From Lolium rigidum (lineage: Eukaryota > Streptophyta > Magnoliopsida > Poales > Poaceae), in NCBI RefSeq assembly GCF_022539505.1, contig NC_061508.1, forward strand, positions 29,816,256 to 29,880,255: a stretch of DNA of 64,000 nt, in the 5' to 3' direction. Within the stretch, counting starts at the first letter, position 1. The number at the start of each line of letters is the position of its first letter. The translations under genes were made by a program, and so were the position numbers. The notes beneath the pieces were generated by a model. That model was given only the letters and a program-made list of their open reading frames with translations. It was not told the DNA's origin and did no database searches. This document shows positions 11,701 through 21,159 of the stretch, in pieces.

Positions 11701-13759
11701 CGCCATCAATGGTGCGGCTGCCTGTTCTGCGCACTGGCGGGCGGCGGCTGGGCTTCTGCGCCGCCTTCAATGGCATCGTATCCCGCGCGCGACCGCCCTT
11801 AAAAGTCCACCGGCCGCGTTCCTCCTTCCCCCACACCTCCACTCGCACCACCACCGCCGCAACGCCATGGGGAAGAAAAACGACTTCGAGGCCTCCGGCA
11901 GCGGCAGCAAGAGGGTGCCGCTCCCCGTCACGCTGGGGAGGCTAATGCACGCCAAATGGTTGCCGTGCGAGTCCTGGTCCGGCGTGCAACTGCCTGGCGG
12001 CTGGCGGCTTAGCTGCCGCCGGGTGCCCATCCCTCCAGTCCCTGCGCGTGAGCCTGACCGGACCGCGGAGATCCGGCGAAGGAGGCGGTACCTGCCGCCG
12101 GACCTCCTCGCCGATCCGGCGTACGCCATCGACTCCGGCGGCTGGCGTACGTATCCGTCGACCGAGACGGATAAGAGAAGAAGGGCGGGCTTCATGGGCG
12201 ACAGGGATTTTCCCTTCGGGGCTGCACCGCCGACTCGTCCACGAAGACAGGAGGCGCCGAGGCGTCGTCAGCAGGCGCCGACGCGCGCGCAGTACAACGA
12301 CGACCACGACCGCGACGACCACGACGACGACGCCTACGCCGCCTACGACGACGAGGACGACTACATCGAGGCGCTCGTGTACCATAACGAGGAGGTGAAG
12401 GACGACAGCGATGACTACGTCGCGGCCGTCTTCCACGAATGGCAGCAGGCCGTGGCGGAGGGCCGCAATTTCGAGTTCCCGGAGAACATGACGGACGACG
12501 AGATGGCGAAGCTCGGCGTCCTCGTCTCCGAGAACGACGCGCCTGTGCAGCCGCCGCTGCCCCGCTACGCCACAGGCGTCATGCCGCCGGGCCTGTCGGA
12601 GGATGAAGCCCTTCGACTGGCACTACAGGACTCGGCGGCGCCACAACCGCCGTCGTACAACCCCTGGGCTCCTCCTCCACCGCCGCCACAGCCGCAGCCC
12701 TGGGCGCCTCCTCCGCCGCCGCCACAGCCATATCCCTGGGCGCCTCCACCGCCGCCACAGCCGCAGCTCTGGGCGCCTCCACCTCCAGCACCGCCGGCGC
12801 GCCCGGCGTACGCTCCCCGGATGGCAACTGGCCGTGGCCGATACCGGAGCTCATCGTGCTCGACAGCGACGAGGAGCAGCAGTAGGCATTAGGTTTTTTT
12901 TTTTTCATGTTTTAACTATGTAAATTATGTTTCATGTATAAAAAAATGATTCGGCCAAAAAATGCGTCGTGCCGCTGGAGCCACCCCCGACGCAAACGGA
13001 CGCGCGGTCGATTTCAACCATTTCGGCCGACGCAAACCGATGCGCGCGGACGCTAAAATGCGTCGCCGCTTGAGATGCCCTTAGCATAGCATTAGGACCA
13101 TGTTTTCTTTCAATTCAACCTAGGGGAAAAAACTTGCAAGTAGTGGGAGTAATAATTATTCCTGTTTGCTACGTAGTACAATAGTCTAGAACTGGTACCT
13201 CCCTGACACCCTGTGGCAGTAAATTTCATCACAATCACAAGCAAATGATTGGACACAGCGTCTACACCCAGTACAGTTCCAGAGTACTACTAGCGAAGAA
13301 CAGATGCAATGCATAGACAAACAACGGCCTGTCACTCCTCACCAGAAATCTCCTACCGAACATCTACCAGTTGTAATACAGGAACTTTAAATCCGTTCTA
13401 TCGAATGATTCAAAGAGCATTCTCTCCCTCAGTAACAACAACAACAATCCTCCAAGTCTGTTCCAGATTCTAAGAAACGGAAGTACCAGAAGTGTCCACA
13501 AAGCAAACACAGCATGGTTGCTGTGCTGCCAGCTCAATTCATCTTTCGTACCATGACGAACTCAGATGAACCAACAGAAATCGTCAAATTTCCCGGACAC
13601 GGTGAGATTCATCTAGTCTGCTAGCAAAAAAGTACCCTCCCAAAATCGGATCTTGCTGCAGAGACAGAGGCAGGCACTCACATGAGGCAAGGTGATCTCG
13701 GCGGGCTTCTCCACTCCGGCGTCTCCAAAATCGAGCCTCTCTGCGTCGTCCACGCACAT
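8761..13759 (-). CDS. Protein phosphatase 2C (four exons)
   Basis: Exons are 13759-13682, 10734-10534, 10027-9816 and 9331-8761. They total 1062 nt in frame and encode 353 residues. The start MCVDDAERLDF opens exon 1. Signature motifs in order are RSGGWSDIGSRQYMEDTH, VFDGHGGKDAAHF (about residues 94-106), SGTTALTAMIFGR, SLLVANAGDCRAVLSR, GLLGVTRALGDWHLE, DEFLIIGSDGIWDV and GATDNLTAVLV. The aspartates of MED, DGHGG, SDGIWD and TDN are the metal-binding residues of PPM-type Ser/Thr phosphatases, and all are present. The sequence most resembles the plant PP2C group that includes Arabidopsis DBP1; this grouping is from memory. Intron 1 is about 2.95 kb and contains a whole PIF-like element (11443-13080). 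The other introns are 506 and 484 bp. Nothing suggests the gene is broken. Confidence 0.92.
11443..13080 (+). mobile_element. PIF/Harbinger-like element 2 inside PP2C intron 1
   Basis: GGGCATCTCCAGCGGCGCGA opens the element at 11443, and a near-complement closes it at 13080. The target duplication TTA lies at 11440-11442 and 13081-13083. The first 200 bp and last 150 bp match element 1 (1447-2953), while the interior is a different gene. The termini carry two successive copies of the CTCCAGCGG-x-GCG core. Its cargo runs on the plus strand, opposite to the host PP2C gene. Confidence 0.87.
11867..12892 (+). CDS. Acidic, proline-rich transposon-borne protein of unknown function
   Basis: I take the ATG at 11867 (MGKKNDFEASGSGSK) rather than the in-frame start at 11498, which lies in transposon terminal sequence. 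Visible parts are WLPCESWSGVQLPGGW, a basic segment ending RRRRRYLPPDLL, an Asp-rich block (about residues 145-170), EFPENMTDDEMAKLG, LSEDEALRLALQDSA and a C-terminal series of WAPPPPPP repeats. I recall proteins of this layout as common in grass transposons but know no function for them. Near 12810 another frame reads WPWPIPELIVLDSDEE and stops at 12885. That looks like a more natural tail, so a late frameshift is likely. Confidence 0.55.
   Translation: MGKKNDFEASGSGSKRVPLPVTLGRLMHAKWLPCESWSGVQLPGGWRLSCRRVPIPPVPAREPDRTAEIRRRRRYLPPDLLADPAYAIDSGGWRTYPSTETDKRRRAGFMGDRDFPFGAAPPTRPRRQEAPRRRQQAPTRAQYNDDHDRDDHDDDAYAAYDDEDDYIEALVYHNEEVKDDSDDYVAAVFHEWQQAVAEGRNFEFPENMTDDEMAKLGVLVSENDAPVQPPLPRYATGVMPPGLSEDEALRLALQDSAAPQPPSYNPWAPPPPPPQPQPWAPPPPPPQPYPWAPPPPPQPQLWAPPPPAPPARPAYAPRMATGRGRYRSSSCSTATRSSSRH
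13084..13681 (-). other. Remainder of PP2C intron 1
   Basis: Intronic sequence between the transposon and the end of PP2C exon 1. No other feature is seen. Confidence 0.5.
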
Positions 13760-14041
13760 GCCGGCCCCTGACAGGCCTGCCTCCTGCGTTTCTTGGGTCT
13801 TGGCACGGCTGGTAGGAAGATCGGGCAAGCACCAGGGAAAAGGAGTAGAAGGAAGGGAAACAAGTTAGGAGGGAGAAGAATAGTAAGGGTAGGAGTAGAG
13901 TAGGAGGGGCAGAGGAAGAGGAATCCGAGGAGGAGAGCAACGGAGATGCTTTGGGAATATCTGTGGCGAAAGAAATCCTTCGGGGAAAGTAGAGGCGAAG
14001 GGGAAGCTTGAGGTGGTTGTTTGTTGGATGGAGCTGGAATT

Positions 14042-14049
14042 TTTTATAG
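14042..14049 (-). promoter_or_regulatory. TATA box of the PP2C gene
   Basis: CTATAAAA on the minus strand lies about 285 bp before the start codon at 13759. It is followed by a GA/CT-rich leader typical of plant 5' UTRs. Confidence 0.5.
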
Positions 14050-14534
14050 AGAAAGAGAGGAGAGCGGTGATAAGAGAGAGAGAGGGAGGAAGAAAGGCAC
14101 GTGGTGCGTGAGCGTCAGATGTGACGTCATTGGGCTTCAGTGCTTACTCAGTCAAATTTAATATATATATATATGATAAAAATATATACTATTATTAAAA
14201 ACATATTTTAATGATATAATATTTATTTTGTATAACTTATATTATATATTAGTCAAATTGATGATCTAGGGATGTATGCACTTCCTATAAATCATGTCTC
14301 GTGGCGTGGGACACAATGTGTTGTCCAAAGCGCGGGGTAGCCTAGACATCAAGAACATCACTGCAGTTGAAGCTTGTGCACCGCCTCCACTCCGACTTTG
14401 ACACCCCGTGGCCATGGTGGGCCTGGAAACACGGGCACCGGCCACGTCACCCCTGGTTTACACTGGAAGCACCTCAACGCCATGGTGTAATTGTACCGTG
14501 GTGTTTCAGCTGCCCAGGTTGGCGACCACACCTC
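14050..14534. other. PP2C upstream region with an AT-rich stretch
   Basis: Positions 14158-14260 are AT-rich, with a short AT dinucleotide run at 14161-14177. No gene is recognised. Confidence 0.4.
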
Positions 14535-14820
14535 TATTATAAACACGGCAAGCAATAACGAAGAACGAAAAAAGGAAATCGTAGTAAGAGACGCAAGATT
14601 TAACATGGAAAACCCCTCCAACATAGAGGAGGAAAAATCACGGGCGCCAGCCAGCAAAAATTTACTATATTGGTAATGTTTACAAACATCGTGGGTTATC
14701 TTATAACAAAAGAAGCCTGGTGACCGGGTGTATACGTGAGCACGCATCCATTGGTTGACACGTGTCACATCTAGCAATCCACCGTTACCATCATTGTTAG
14801 GTTAGCAAACCACATCAACA
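14535..14820 (-). repeat. 3' LTR of the decayed Copia element
   Basis: On the minus strand it starts TGTTGATGTGG at 14820. Its other end, GTTTATAATA at 14535, matches the inner edge of the right-hand LTR (GCAATAAC, AAGATTTAAC and CCTCCAACATAGAGG are shared). Confidence 0.6.
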
Positions 14821-15880
14821 CTAACAACACTTCCAAATCATTGGCACTAATGATTGGCGCTACCAATCATTGAAACGCAGGACCCACAGCCCACGCCAAG
14901 TACGCTTACCGATGGATAAGACAACGTCAAGGCAACAGATCCAATTGACGAGAACCGGATCTCAACGCAGATCGTGTGGTATCTAGAGGGTGCTCATGTA
15001 TACACCTAGTCACCAAATCCCCTCTCTATCTTATAATCTGATAAATCCTAGCCGGTGCGGTGATATGTGCATAAGAAATGCAACCGAAAACTCTCTACTG
15101 TGAATAATCAGGAGGTGAACCAGACCATACCTCAAAGAGTTTTCTTATCAAGCGGAATGTAAGGTGACATGTTTATCAAGTAAGAGGCGGTGGAGCTAGC
15201 TTCATCCCAAAAACGTGTGTCCATACCAGCATTGGACAACATGCAACGTGTCTTGGAGATGATGGTTTTGTTCATCCTCTCTGCCACACCATTCCGTTGA
15301 GGAGTTTACAGGATGGTGTGGTGCCTAACAATGCGAGTGTACGGGATGTGTGGTGCCTGACAATGCCTTCACCGCTGCAGTGATCATTAAAAATAGTAGA
15401 ACAAAATTTGATGTCATTGCTAGTACGAAGCAATCTAACCTTCTTTTCATTTTGTTTCTCCACCATAACTTTTTACTTTATAAAAGCATCAAGCACATCA
15501 TATTTATATTTCAAAAAGAAAGAGCACATTTTTCTAGAGTAATAATCAATGCTAGTAAGCATATAATTTGCACCACCAAGAGAAGTCTTGAGGAAAGATC
15601 CCCACACATCAACATGCACATAATCTAAAATCTTTTTAGTGGTATGAATGGAAGCATTGAATTTTACTCTCTTATGCTTATCAAAGAAGTAGTGCTCACA
15701 GAACCTCAAATTACTCAAATTGCAGCAATCTGGTAGGTCTCTCCTATGTAATTCGGTCATGCCATGTTCACTTATATGTCCAAGACGCATATGCCAAATA
15801 TTAGTTTTGGAATGTTCATTCGGAATAACAACATCATCAACAATACTAGTCAAAGTGCTACCTCTAAGAACATATAACTT

Positions 15881-16106
15881 TGCAGAATTCATATCGCTAT
15901 CAGGTGAACGAGGGAACCTATTGATACCTTAAAACTCCATGTGAACTAGAGTGTTTATACCCCTCGACATCAAGGGTGCTTAAATTTGGTTTGCATATTT
16001 GGTCTTGCAGAATTCATATCGCTATCAGGTGAACGAGGGAACATATTGATACCTTAAAACTCCATGTGAACTAGAGTGTTTATACCCCTCGACATCAAGG
16101 GTGCTG
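15881..16106. repeat. Tandem duplication, period 125 bp, in Copia protease region
   Basis: TGCAGAATTCATATCG at 15881 recurs at 16006. About 100 bp after each (ACGAGGGAAC, CTCGACATCAAGGGTGCT) are nearly identical, which indicates a recent local duplication inside an already decaying element. Confidence 0.8.
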
Positions 16107-17087
16107 AGCGAGATCAAATTTCTTGTCATGCCTAGTATGTGTCTCACCTTCGTCAATGTACGTATCATGCCATCGTGTATCCTGATCCGAACGTATCTAA
16201 TGCCCACGATCTCGTGTGGGTTGTTATCTCTCATACACACAACATCTACACTCTGCACAAACTCATAAGAACTGAACCAGTCTTTGTTACAGCAAATATG
16301 AAATTAACATGCAGAATCAAGTATCCACTCATCATTACCAGAAACACAACTAGCAAAGACAACTAGGCAATCAACATCAGAATTATCACTCGAAACAACA
16401 TCAACCATACCATCACCATCATATTTGTTTTTGGTTGGTACGTACCATTTTTTCTCTCCTTGTTCTACGGCTTCCAACAGTCATCAATATATTGATTAGT
16501 TTTCTTACAATACCCGCAAATTTTGTCTCATTCCTTGGACTTTGAGCGACCTCTATTGGTCTTGCTCTTATCTCTGTTGTTGTAGTTATTGTTGTCCTCG
16601 AACCTGTAGTGCTTCTACCTTTGATGACGAACCCTCTGCCTGCACCACAGTTGTCATTTTTTTCTCTCTGCTAGAGGGCCTCATAAACTTCGAGAAGGGT
16701 TAGTGTATCACACCTCAATGTTATAGTGTCCCACAATTTTTTTAATGAATTAGGAAACGGGGCTTACAATAAAAGAGCAAAATCTTCATCATCATATTTA
16801 CCTTCATGGACAGCAAATCAGAAACGGTCTCTCTAAAGATCAATAGTTGATTCATCAGTGACGTACCTTATTGCAACTTGTGCGAGAACAACTGCATCTT
16901 CACGTGCCATCTTACTGGTTAGATCTTTTGACATGCAGATCAATTCTAGTATCAATCATAGGGATGCTACAGATTTCTATTGCAACACTTCATGTAAAAT
17001 ATTATTGGATAGATGAAGCTGAATCAAAGACAAAGCCTTACGGTCCTTGCGCTTTTCCTCAATGTTCCATGTCGACGAATCTTTCTC

Positions 17088-17276
17088 CAGGGACGGAGCC
17101 AGGGAAGTGACACAAGGGGGGGCTAACTACATGCAAAATTTCTTGGAGGGGGGCATATAGCTAAATTTAGGTGAAATTACAGGTAAAATAAGCATATTAG
17201 CAAGGGGGTTTTCACAAAAATTTCCACCATGAGGGGGGCCATGGCCCCAGCCAGCCCCATGCTGGCTCCGTCCCTG
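17088..17276. mobile_element. hAT-type MITE inserted in Copia gag
   Basis: The termini are CAGGGACGGAGCCAG and its exact complement. A perfect 8-bp target duplication TCTTTCTC lies at 17080-17087 and 17277-17284. The length is 189 bp. No coding capacity. Confidence 0.93.
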
Positions 17277-17431
17277 TCTTTCTCCCCGAAACCATCAATG
17301 CTTCATCCTGATCAAAAGTTTGGGCGAGGATCGTCCTCATCTTCACTTGCCATAGAGAGAATCTTGCGGTGTAGTCCAGCTGTAGTAGATCGAACTTCAA
17401 TGACTCCATGTCGCAAAGCCCAGACCAAACC

Positions 17432-17535
17432 TGTTATAAATATGACAAGCAATAACCAAGAACGAAAAAGGAAATCGCGGCGGGAGACACAAGATTTAAC
17501 TTGGAGAACGCCTCCAACATAGAGGGGGGGAACCA
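17432..17535 (-). repeat. Partial 5' LTR of the decayed Copia element
   Basis: About 100 bp match the left LTR (14535-14640). Beyond this the similarity fades, so the outer part of the LTR is lost or replaced. Confidence 0.55.
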
Positions 17536-17845
17536 CAAGCACCATCCAACAAAACTTCTTATGGCTAGACATGTGGAGTCGTTGGACAATCCACCTCTCG
17601 CATGCCACGGTTGTTGTTGTTCTCTCCGCTGGGGTCCAGCGTGCCCTCATCCCTTGGCTCACTTATGCGGGTGTACCCCTCCTGCTGGAGCTCCTTCCTC
17701 TGGTGGGTGAGAAAGACATTGCTCTGTTCAATGTCCTTGTGAGACAAACTAGAGCCAATATCAATACCAAAGAGAAAGACTTTGGTCCTACAGTTGCGGC
17801 TCCTGTTTCTCTACCAGCAAATTCTACAAGTTAAATTTTAAACAT
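17536..17845. other. Unassigned, possibly further LTR sequence
   Basis: This follows the recognisable LTR segment. It may be the diverged rest of the Copia LTR. No gene is supported. Confidence 0.3.
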
Positions 17846-18691
17846 ATTCAGGCTCCCATTTTCTCTCCTTGGATCTGGAGATTGATGAAATGCACACCTA
17901 AGATCAATTCTTTTTCTGGCTCCTCGCTAATGACCGCATCAATACGAAGGATATGTTACTAAGGAAAAAAACACTTAACTCTCAACGCTAAGCGTCTGCC
18001 ACTACTTGTTAGAAGATTTGTAAGCATATGAACTCTCTCATTTTTGATAATGTAACACCTTCCATTAGTGTTTGGTACTTTTCTTTTAAAAAGGGACCTC
18101 TTCCTTCTTTCTTACAGAATGACCCTCTTGGCGTGGCTAGACGCTTTGTAGTTTGTTTGGGCTATGCCCTGGGCTAAGTGACATGGGTATACCCTTCGGG
18201 TACCCATTATTGGTATACCTGGCTCGGCTCGGTCCAATATGGAGAAGGCCCAACAAGGCAACCCGAAGAAGTAGTCAACTAGGACTCTTGTAAAACCCTA
18301 GGATGGTTGCATATATAAAGTCAGCCAGGGTACCCGATAGAAGAAGGCCAACAGAGAGACAACAGATAGATGATAGATAGACAACATAGCTCCGCCTATG
18401 GCGGCACCCTGTAAACATACTTATGATCTTATACTGGATTGCTAGCAGCACGTAGGGATCCTCCTCCGAGGGGACCCGAAGCAGGGTACGTCATGTGCCT
18501 AATCTCGCTCCCGGAATCTCCATCGTCGCTCTCTCCCGAAACCCAAGTCTACAATCTGTAGGCATTAGCGAGGTGATCCCTCGTCACTAAGCCCGTTATT
18601 TTGTACATCATTTTCTTCCTTCTTGTACATTTTATTTCTTTTAATAAATTTACGGTCGGGGACTCCCCTATTGCTTTCGGCTCAAAAAAAT
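17846..18691 (+). mobile_element. 5'-truncated LINE with zf-RVT domain, split by a solo LTR
   Basis: Around 17880-17980 a broken frame reads FFWLLANDRINTKDMLLRK, the zinc-binding C-terminal region of plant L1-type ORF2. The 3' end is at about 18691: AATTTACGGTCGGGGACTCC, a T-rich tail and AAAAAAA. A solo LTR (18179-18586) interrupts it. This is a 5'-truncated, inactive copy. Confidence 0.6.
18179..18586 (+). mobile_element. Solo LTR, 408 bp
   Basis: It begins TGACATGG and ends CCTCGTCA, giving TG...CA ends with a TGAC/GTCA inverted repeat. The 5-bp target duplication CTAAG lies at 18174-18178 and 18587-18591. A TATATAAA box is near 18312, as in an LTR promoter, so the sense is plus. It is probably of Gypsy origin. 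A single LTR with intact target duplication implies unequal recombination removed the body. Confidence 0.85.
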
Positions 18692-19500
18692 AATCCTGAT
18701 GCACATCACTATCGGCGATGGGAAGCATCAATTGTTTTGGTGTGATCGTTGGATCAATGGAAATATTGCTGCTGATATCGCGTTGAGGCTGTCCATGGCT
18801 ATCAGAACTTGAATTAGGAACATCCGAACTGTCGAGCAAGGTCTCGCAGATGATCGTTGGGTGCAAGATGCAATTAGAGCAAGTATAATAAGGCTGACTC
18901 AGCGGGCTATAAGAATTAAAATAGTATTGTTTTGCTTAGGTGGATAAGAGAGAAGTGGAGAGAGAAGAGAGATGGGCTCTCATGCAAGAGCCAGCTCTTG
19001 CACGTGCTCCTAGGCACTTTGTGAGTATGTGTGGTGGGCCTTTTATACATAAAGTTATCAATCCTTAAAGCCAACTATTGTACAAGTTAGCTATAAGCTG
19101 ACTATAGCTGGCCTTATAGCCAGCACCCAGCTGTACTATTAGAATTGCTCTTACAGGCCAATCGGTGGAGGGTATCAAAGAGGGCATGGCCCTACTCCTG
19201 GCAATTCAAGAAGTGGAACGAGATGTCACTGTGCCTGATACTTTTACCTAGCCATCTTCGGCCACATGGCTATACTCTGCTAAATCACCAAGTGACGCAA
19301 AACTTCGTTGTCTGTTGTCACCATGAGACATATTGGTTTTCGATTTTCATGGAGAAGACAGTGGCGAAGAATGTTAGGCGGTTGTGTTCTGAGGCTAGTA
19401 ATGGCCGACTGTGTCTTCATGGTGATATGGACCTAACTTGGTGGTTCTTGACTTGCAGCAGCGACATCAGCAAGTGGGGGCGACAACACAGGAGGAGTGC
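18692..19500 (+). mobile_element. Second LINE ORF2 fragment
   Basis: The plus strand reads GDGKHQLFWCDRWINGNIAA, then VEQGLADDRWVQDA. After a MITE it continues EGIKEGMALLLAIQEVERDV. This matches the region between reverse transcriptase and zinc knuckle in plant L1 ORF2. Stops and frame changes show it is dead. Confidence 0.6.
18877..19150. mobile_element. Tourist-like MITE (PIF/Harbinger)
   Basis: The termini are GAGCAAGTATAATA and an inverted counterpart ending TTGCTC. The TTA target duplication lies at 18874-18876 and 19151-19153. Length 274 bp, non-coding, inserted in a LINE fragment. Confidence 0.75.
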
Positions 19501-19886
19501 ATGCTCTCATCTTTCATAGTGAAAATCCAAGGTCTGGCTTTAATTTGTTGCGTCTAGCAATGATCTTATTGAAGACACTGCTTTGAGAGGGCGCATTTAC
19601 TCCGAGATCAAAATTCAAGGTCTAGTATTAATTGGTTGTATCTAGCAAGGACCTTGTTGAAGACATTGTTTTATCACCACGGACTCCCCGTGGTGTCTTG
19701 GTAGTTGTTTTTTTTTTGTAGCTACAAGGTTTAGATCACCAAAGCGGGTTCTTTGATTTTTTTTTCCCCTTCTTTTTCTTGTTTTTATCTTAGGGTCATG
19801 CATCTGTAATGTCTTTAGAATATTTCGTTGTTGCTGGCTGGGTGTAACTAGTATATTCATGATATTAATACATTTCTCTTATCCAA
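19500..19886 (+). mobile_element. Retroposon 3' tail related to 5715-7012
   Basis: It shares GTGAAAATCCAAGGTCTGGC and the end pattern GATATTAATACATTTC, TCTTATCC. It is a short 3' fragment. Confidence 0.55.
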
Positions 19887-21159
19887 AAGCAGGAACGGTC
19901 ACCCTATTTTGGTGGAACCAAAGAATGGTGAGAGCATGCAGTCGAAGACTTGAGGACCCTAACTGTGCGCGCGGTTAAGATGATAATGGCTGCATACCTG
20001 ACCAGTGACCAGGTCACCAAGATTGTGACTCCAGTTGCATTGGACCAGTAATTGCTGCTTCTGGGCTGGGAGTGATAATCCAGGTCGCATACCGCGCTAA
20101 TGTGCAATGGCGCATCTTCTATTTCGAAGCAACGGCGCTCCCTGTTTCCAGTGTCGCCATCGTGGCCATCGTCCACCTTCAGTTCAGTCTCCCAAAATTC
20201 CACCCTTTCGAAATTCCCAAATTTTAAGTATAAAATTCTGAGATATTCCATTTTTCCACAATTTGTTCCATTTTTCCAACATCAAATGTACCTTTATTGT
20301 ATGCATTTTATATTGTAGTTATTGATATTTCTATCTTTGATTCTTTATACTTGATCAAACTTTACAAATTTTGACACTGACCAAAATTTCTATGCAAAAT
20401 ATTTTGGGAAGGAGCAAGTGGATTCCGAGAACAAAATTTACAAAAAATGAGGGAAAAATGCTGCAGTTTCATTCTTTAAAAAAAAATCTCACATGTATAG
20501 ACATAAATGCAAAAATTGTGAATGAATATTGTTATCTGTGCTCTAAACAACAGCAGATGTATGGACCTATAATGGCAAGTAGTACATCCATTATACATCC
20601 ATGTATTTGTATTATTTAGTAACCCAGAATAAACATACTTTTTCATGAAATTTGATGAAATAAAAGCATACACACTTGTGTAAAACATCAGATTTTTTCG
20701 AAGCTTTTAAATGTGGTTAAACTATTCTTTAGATGCCGAGGACCCACAATGTGGGGAGCTTTCTAGGACATCGTGTTCAAATGACCGGAGCTCTACTTAT
20801 GTTTTTTGCGGCACCAAACTTATACTTTGCACACAACAATCTTTTGCTGATTGAACAGTCTACCACTGGAAAAGCCATAAGCATCAGAACAAACATGGAT
20901 AACATGTAATGAACTAATAATTTGTCAATACACTCACTATTATGCAAAAAAGAAAGGGACAATTTGTATCCAGCCTTTGATTTCTATGAGTGTACATATG
21001 TGCAACCAACCAACCAGCCCAACAACTTACATGCACCAAGAAATGGTCCTAACCTAACTCCTACAGACTTACAACTCCTGCAAGTAATTAAGTCTCCCAG
21101 AACCCACAGAAAAAATCAAGTGTCTAACAATTCCGAAGCATCAGCAAAGCAAACGAAGC
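19887..21159. other. Intergenic; nothing recognised
   Basis: AT-rich sequence with only short open frames. The right end probably includes the 3' UTR of the transporter gene. Confidence 0.4.

Larger units (their letters stand above)
14535..17535 (-). mobile_element. Decayed Copia LTR retrotransposon
   Basis: The element runs right to left. A partial 5' LTR begins at 17432. Next to it is a decayed primer site (TGGTCTGGGCTT against the usual TGGTATCAGAGC), then a gag start reading ESLKFDLLQLDYTARFSLWQ. A degenerate CCHC knuckle lies near 16520, a protease-region segment at 16258-16025, and the GAG-pre-integrase and integrase start at 15892-15473 (WHMRLGHISEHGM, DYVHVDVWG). Further integrase remains are near 15300-15130 (RMNKTIISKTRCML). 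The 3' LTR is 14820-14535. Many stops and frameshifts are present; the RT and RNase H regions are missing. Confidence 0.75.

Noticed and set aside
11498..11866. N-terminal extension of the long open frame in element 2
   Set aside because: It runs through transposon terminal sequence shared with element 1, where it does not stay open. The ATG at 11867 has a leader and a better context.
13613..13828. PP2C start upstream at a TTG codon (LPDLPTSR...)
   Set aside because: There is no ATG there. The first ATG (13759) starts MCVDDAERLDF and gives a full-length enzyme.
14161..14177. AT dinucleotide run as a regulatory site
   Set aside because: A short microsatellite within AT-rich DNA; nothing ties it to a promoter function.
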